Positions 25,423-28,730 of a DNA stretch of 28,730 bases are shown piece by piece. A program made the translations under genes and the position numbers. The notes under the pieces were generated by a model, which worked only from the letters and a program-made list of their open reading frames with translations, was not told the DNA's origin and searched no databases. The DNA lies in contig CBDCZI010000001.1 of assembly GCA_965224495.1 (NCBI GenBank), positions 1 to 28,730 on the forward strand, written 5' to 3'. The DNA is from CBDCZI01 sp965224495 (GTDB lineage Bacteria; Bacteroidota; Bacteroidia; Cytophagales; JAAEPT01). Numbering within the stretch: position 1 is the stretch's first letter; every line of letters begins with the position of its first letter.

Positions 25423-26397
25423 CTACTTACTGTTCCATTTCTTTTTTGACCATTCTTGTTGTTCTTTTATCGTTAAGAATGTCCACGCAACCAGGCGGCT
25501 TGTTTTGTTGCCTTGCCCCATAGGTACAACCTTTACATCAACAGCATCTATTTTTTCTAATGCAGTTTCTATACTTTTGAGGTTACCGCTTTTGGAAACT
25601 AACGTGGTAAACCAAAAACAATTGGCAGCAAACTTCTTACTCTCTCGCACCATGTTTTTCACAAAACGCTCCTCTCCTCCTTCTACCCACAATTCGTTAC
25701 TTTGACCTCCAAAATTTAGCGTTGGTTTTTCCACTTTTTTATGAGTAAGGTTACTCACTTTTCTAGCAGAACCTTCTTGTGCTTCTTCCAAAGAACCATG
25801 AAATGGTGGGTTACAAACCGTAAAATCAACTTGTTCTTCCTTATCTAATACTCCGTAAAAAAAATCTTTTGGGTTGTTTTGTAAACGCAATTCAATCGCT
25901 CCTTTCAGAGAAGTATTTAGCTTCACTATTTGTCCTGCCGACTTGATTGCCGTCTCGTCAATATCAGAACCAATAAACGACCAACCGTATGCTGAATGAC
26001 CGATAATAGGGTAAATACAGTTTGCTCCCGTACCTATATCCAGTACTTTAATCGTCTTCCCTTTTGGAATACGTCCAAAGTTTTTGGCACTCGCTAAATC
26101 TGCCAAATGATGAATATAATCTGCACGACCAGGAATAGGCGGACATAAATAACCTTCAGGAATATCCCAGAACTCAATACCGTATTGGTTTATCAATAAG
26201 GCTTTGTTAAGCATTTTTACTGCTTCGGGGTTAAAGAAATCTATAGACTCTGTTCCAAATTTATTCAACTCTACAAATTGGGATAAGCCGGGACAACTTG
26301 CTATCAGTTTCTCAAAATCATAGCGTCCTGTATGTTTGTTTCGTTTGTGTAAACGAGGTTTTTCTTTGTGTTGAGGTTTCTTGTTTTTAGGACGCAT
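25423..26397 (-). CDS. rlmF: 23S rRNA (adenine(1618)-N6)-methyltransferase
   Basis: This 324-residue enzyme methylates A1618 of 23S rRNA using S-adenosylmethionine. The cofactor motif VLDIGTGANCIYPIIG and the catalytic NPPFHGS motif of N6-adenine methyltransferases are intact. The N-terminal basic segment (MRPKNKKPQHKEKPRLHKRN) and the NKHTGRYDFEKL opening are family features. ATG at 26397 was chosen. A TTG at 26418 in the same frame would add seven residues. It converges on tamB with a 34-bp gap. Confidence 0.95.
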   Translation of the reverse strand: MRPKNKKPQHKEKPRLHKRNKHTGRYDFEKLIASCPGLSQFVELNKFGTESIDFFNPEAVKMLNKALLINQYGIEFWDIPEGYLCPPIPGRADYIHHLADLASAKNFGRIPKGKTIKVLDIGTGANCIYPIIGHSAYGWSFIGSDIDETAIKSAGQIVKLNTSLKGAIELRLQNNPKDFFYGVLDKEEQVDFTVCNPPFHGSLEEAQEGSARKVSNLTHKKVEKPTLNFGGQSNELWVEGGEERFVKNMVRESKKFAANCFWFTTLVSKSGNLKSIETALEKIDAVDVKVVPMGQGNKTSRLVAWTFLTIKEQQEWSKKKWNSK

Positions 26398-26528
26398 AGA
26401 ACTAATTTTCTCTTTCAAAGTCCCAATTTAAGGCTTTTTCAACTCGATAAGATGAAATAAATGAAATCATTTTTTCAATTTCCTTTCTTATTCTTTAAAT
26501 TGGAGTTTATAGACGTTTTTAAAAACAG

Positions 26529-27128
26529 ATGAACTTCCCGACTATTCCATACTCTACAGATTTGATTATCCAAATTGCTTTGGGGTTATTGATTTTGTTA
26601 CTTTTAGTAAAACTTCTTCCACTTTATTTCAAAAAAATAAAGCGTACGCACAAACTAAAACGTGGTGTCAGAAAAGAAAAAGATGCCTACAAAGTGCTGA
26701 AAAACTTAGGTTACAAAATCATTGGTAACAACATCAAACACACCTACGATTTACTTGCCAACGATGAAACGGTGGTAGTGAGTTTAGAAATTGACTACCT
26801 GGTACAAAAAAGAGGTAAAACCTATATCGTAGAAGTCAAAACAGGAGAAAGTGCAACACAAATAACCAACAGTAGTACAAGAAGACAAATTTTAGAGTAT
26901 TCTCTTTTTATTAAAAATGATGGTGTTTTTTTGTTGGATATGGAAAACAAAACTATGCAAGAAATCGTTTATCCTATCACGTACAAAAACAAACCAAAAC
27001 CTTCACCTATTCTGGCTTTCACCCTTTTAGGTGGTGCGGTGGTGTTGTTTGCCTTATTTTATTTCAAAATTATTCAGTTAGACACTGAGGTTATTGAACA
27101 AATTGAACCGTTTTTACACCAACCTTAA
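26529..27128 (+). CDS. Membrane-anchored PD-(D/E)XK nuclease-like protein
   Basis: This 199-residue protein has an N-terminal membrane helix (residues 11-34), a basic linker (35-48), a soluble domain (about 48-150) and a second membrane helix (160-180). The soluble domain shows the PD-(D/E)XK plan. It has a helical acidic residue (E50), a GYKII strand, D89 in LEIDYLV, E102-V-K104 in YIVEVKTG and a following helix with Q120 and Y124. This matches the E...D...ExK...Q order of resolvase and restriction-type nucleases. Activity is not proved by sequence, and a nuclease fold between two membrane helices is unusual. The next lipoprotein gene starts 3 bp after its stop, so the two are co-transcribed. 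Confidence 0.72.
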   Translation: MNFPTIPYSTDLIIQIALGLLILLLLVKLLPLYFKKIKRTHKLKRGVRKEKDAYKVLKNLGYKIIGNNIKHTYDLLANDETVVVSLEIDYLVQKRGKTYIVEVKTGESATQITNSSTRRQILEYSLFIKNDGVFLLDMENKTMQEIVYPITYKNKPKPSPILAFTLLGGAVVLFALFYFKIIQLDTEVIEQIEPFLHQP

Positions 27129-27131
27129 AAA

Positions 27132-27677
27132 ATGAAACCGTTTTTATTACTTCTACTTAGTTTATTGTTTTTTTCGTGTGCTAAGACACCTGAAAAGGAG
27201 AAGAATACGGTAGTTAAACAACAAGAAGAAAAAATAGACCTTGTGACTAAAGAGTTAAAGGATTACCCTCTATTTATTCAAGAGCTTATTGTGACAGAGG
27301 AAGGTGTTTTTCGTGGGATAGATTTTGGACTAAATGAAGAGAATATCCGCAGTATAGAAAAGGCTAAATTCATTCAATCAGATAATGACAAACACATTTT
27401 ACTTGCCGAACAAGCAATCTCAGACGATATCAACTTAGACGTTGAATACCTTTTTACAGCACATCAATTAGCTGTTATATCCTGTGTAATCTACACCAAC
27501 AACAACAAGCAACAAGACAGTTGCTATGCTCAGTTACAAGGCTACTTAGCCAACAAATTTAAGTTGGACACAACACAAACTGATTGGGTTATTACGAACT
27601 CTTTAGTTTTAAGTCTCAAAAAAGCAGGAAACCAACACAAGGCATCGGATATAGAACTTGTTTTTAAGAAAAAATAA
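27132..27677 (+). CDS. Lipoprotein of unknown function
   Basis: This 181-residue protein has a lipoprotein signal peptide with the lipobox LFFSC (cysteine at residue 16), followed by a charged linker. The remainder is mostly helical and acidic. It contains two cysteines in VISCVIY and QQDSCYAQLQ that might pair in the periplasm. I recognise no family. It directly follows the PD-(D/E)XK-like gene and ends at a shared bidirectional terminator. The translational spacing suggests a functional link, but its nature is open. Confidence 0.78.
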   Translation: MKPFLLLLLSLLFFSCAKTPEKEKNTVVKQQEEKIDLVTKELKDYPLFIQELIVTEEGVFRGIDFGLNEENIRSIEKAKFIQSDNDKHILLAEQAISDDINLDVEYLFTAHQLAVISCVIYTNNNKQQDSCYAQLQGYLANKFKLDTTQTDWVITNSLVLSLKKAGNQHKASDIELVFKKK

Positions 27678-27678
27678 A

Positions 27679-27722
27679 CCAAAAAAAAAGCGATAAACTT
27701 TCGTCTATCGCTTTTTTTTGGT
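27679..27722. terminator. Bidirectional terminator between convergent genes
   Basis: GCGATA (27690-27695) pairs with TATCGC (27706-27711), with A-runs and T-runs extending the stem to CCAAAA/TTTTGG. It sits between two convergent stops (27677 and 27732) and can serve both strands. Confidence 0.88.
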
Positions 27723-27731
27723 TGTCTTTGG

Positions 27732-28325
27732 TTATTTCAATACTGTTGAAACCTTGATTTTAACATCTGGCCAAAGTTTAGTTATTCCGTCAGCTCCTTT
27801 GTGTTCATTTCCGCAAGCGACATTTAATGAATCCGTTGCTAACTGTCCGTTAAATAAATTTAAGTCAATCACTCCTTCTAAAGAAAATTCGTTTCCGTTT
27901 GATACCACCGTTACTGGTACATTGTTTGTTTTTTCGTTCAATGAGATTTCTAATACCCCTGACGTTTCATCTAACGACTTTACTTTTCCTGTGATTGTAG
28001 CTGTGTTCACGAATATATTGAAAAACTTTTCTACTATTCGTACATCACGTACTTCGTTTCCTGTTTTTACAGAGTTTGTTTGAATAATGAAAGACGCCTC
28101 AGAAAAAACTTCTTTTGCTGTTTCTCCTTCTTTTACTCCTGCAATCTCGAAGTCAGTAAACTGACCTTTCACTCCTTTTTTCTCTGTTGTTTTGTAAGCT
28201 ACCCAACTGACTTTGGTACTGTCATTGTTGTAAGCCAATGTTGTCTTTGTCTCTTCTGTCTTTTTATTTTCACAAGAAACTAAAAACAATGAGGCGGTAA
28301 GGATAGCTAAGATGATTTTTTTCAT
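27732..28325 (-). CDS. YceI-family lipoprotein
   Basis: This 197-residue protein has a lipoprotein signal peptide with lipobox LVSC (cysteine at residue 18). A YceI-like lipocalin domain follows. It opens with STKVSWVAYKTTEKKGVKGQF, continues with FIIQTNSVKTGNEVRDVRI (the usual SV-x-T-x-(D/N)-x-x-R-D block) and ITGKVKS, and ends LWPDVKIKVSTVL. YceI proteins bind isoprenoid or other hydrophobic ligands in the periplasm. The usual long GTH(F/S) start is replaced by STKVSWVAYK, as in Bacteroidota members. It is monocistronic and shares the terminator at 27679-27722. The stretch 28326-28531 holds no feature I can support. Confidence 0.9.
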   Translation of the reverse strand: MKKIILAILTASLFLVSCENKKTEETKTTLAYNNDSTKVSWVAYKTTEKKGVKGQFTDFEIAGVKEGETAKEVFSEASFIIQTNSVKTGNEVRDVRIVEKFFNIFVNTATITGKVKSLDETSGVLEISLNEKTNNVPVTVVSNGNEFSLEGVIDLNLFNGQLATDSLNVACGNEHKGADGITKLWPDVKIKVSTVLK

Positions 28326-28531
28326 AAGTACAGTTTTTACTCCGATACAATCGGTTGTGTGTTTGTTTAAGAAAGTAATTTACAAAGCAAAAGATAAAGT
28401 TTACTGTTATTTATCATTTTTACAAAGAAAACATCCCTGATTGAGCTTTGAGTTTGAGTACCGAGTATTGAGAGTGTTTGCGTTGTACACCGTCGTTAGA
28501 ACGTTAGCAAGAGTGAGTTGTCAGTAGCGTT

Positions 28532-28730
28532 AAAAAACCACCCCTGAGCCCCTCCTTAAAAAAAGGAGGGGAAGTGTTTCGTCTGTGTGATTACGTTTTA
28601 TATAGTCGTTAGAAAGTCAGCTAGAAGTCAATAACCGGCTTAGGGATAGAGGCGACATCCTTTTGTGAGGAACGAACAAAAGATATAGCCGAAAGCCCGA
28701 CCCGCTCTTTGTTTTATCGCCTATCCCCTT
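28532..28730 (+). repeat. Dispersed modular repeat, copy D (subtype 1, cut by the window edge)
   Basis: This is the reverse complement of copy A. It opens with AAACCACCCC. The C/G-rich hairpin has arms CCCCTCCTT (28549-28557) and AAGGAGGGG (28563-28571). A GTTAGAAAGTCAGCTAG linker and CCGGCTTAGGG follow. The central hairpin has arms 28651-28666 and 28676-28690, followed by CCCGACCCGCTCTT. The terminal module is truncated by the window end at its first 30 or so bases. Relative to copy A it lacks a dozen bases in the linker. Confidence 0.85.

Noticed and set aside
25389..25434. Terminator between tamB and rlmF
   Set aside because: Only weak pairing (AACAGT/ACTGTT and GGGC/GCCC) with a large loop and no T-tract.
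28549..28571. C/G-rich hairpin at the right edge as a simple transcription terminator
   Set aside because: The same unit recurs inside the other subtype 1 copies of the dispersed repeat and lacks a proper T-tract, so it is better explained as part of the repeat.

Overview
This AT-rich window looks like chromosome from a member of the Bacteroidota, most likely Flavobacteriales. The evidence is a PKD-repeat protein with a type IX secretion (T9SS) type B sorting domain next to a PorP/SprF protein, DUF3822 beside coaD, a five-repeat DUF349 protein, RlmF, a divergent tsaD/tamB pair, and several promoters of the Bacteroidota form TTTG/TTG-N19-20-TANNTTTG. No plasmid, phage or CRISPR genes are visible.

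Layout. 1-1550 is an accessory-looking stretch: the 5' end of a ScdA/RIC iron-sulfur repair gene running off the left edge, a copy of a dispersed repeat, one orphan membrane-anchored protein gene, and a decayed insertion-sequence transposase. 1551-3999 (minus) holds yqgE, the DUF349 gene and tRNA-Thr(UGU). 4167-8076 holds a Nudix gene, a three-gene run (membrane protein, DUF3822, coaD), a second Nudix gene on the minus strand, and pyrE. 8165-8410 is a repeat copy. 8437-14188 (minus) is a two-gene T9SS/gliding-type module. 14295-14781 is an inverted pair of repeats. leuS and a four-helix membrane protein gene follow. 18557-20810 (minus) is tsaD-smpB-NlpC/P60. tamB (plus) and rlmF (minus) converge. 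A membrane-anchored PD-(D/E)XK-like protein is paired with a lipoprotein and converges on a YceI-family lipoprotein gene. The right edge is another repeat copy.

Most notable observations. (1) A modular dispersed repeat occurs five times (one copy cut by the edge). It has an almost length-invariant terminal module of about 98 bp and, in four copies, a hairpin whose stem differs between subtypes in a compensated way while keeping a bulged C. It is a good candidate for a structured RNA or MITE-like element. (2) Two large genes, the PKD/T9SS protein and tamB, are each broken by one extra base in a homopolymer (C5 and A9). Removing that base restores the canonical C-terminus in the first and a continuous tamB frame in the second. 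This suggests sequencing error, slippage or phase variation rather than real loss. (3) A transposase remnant, a partial ScdA gene and several promoter and operator sites lie in regions without long open frames.
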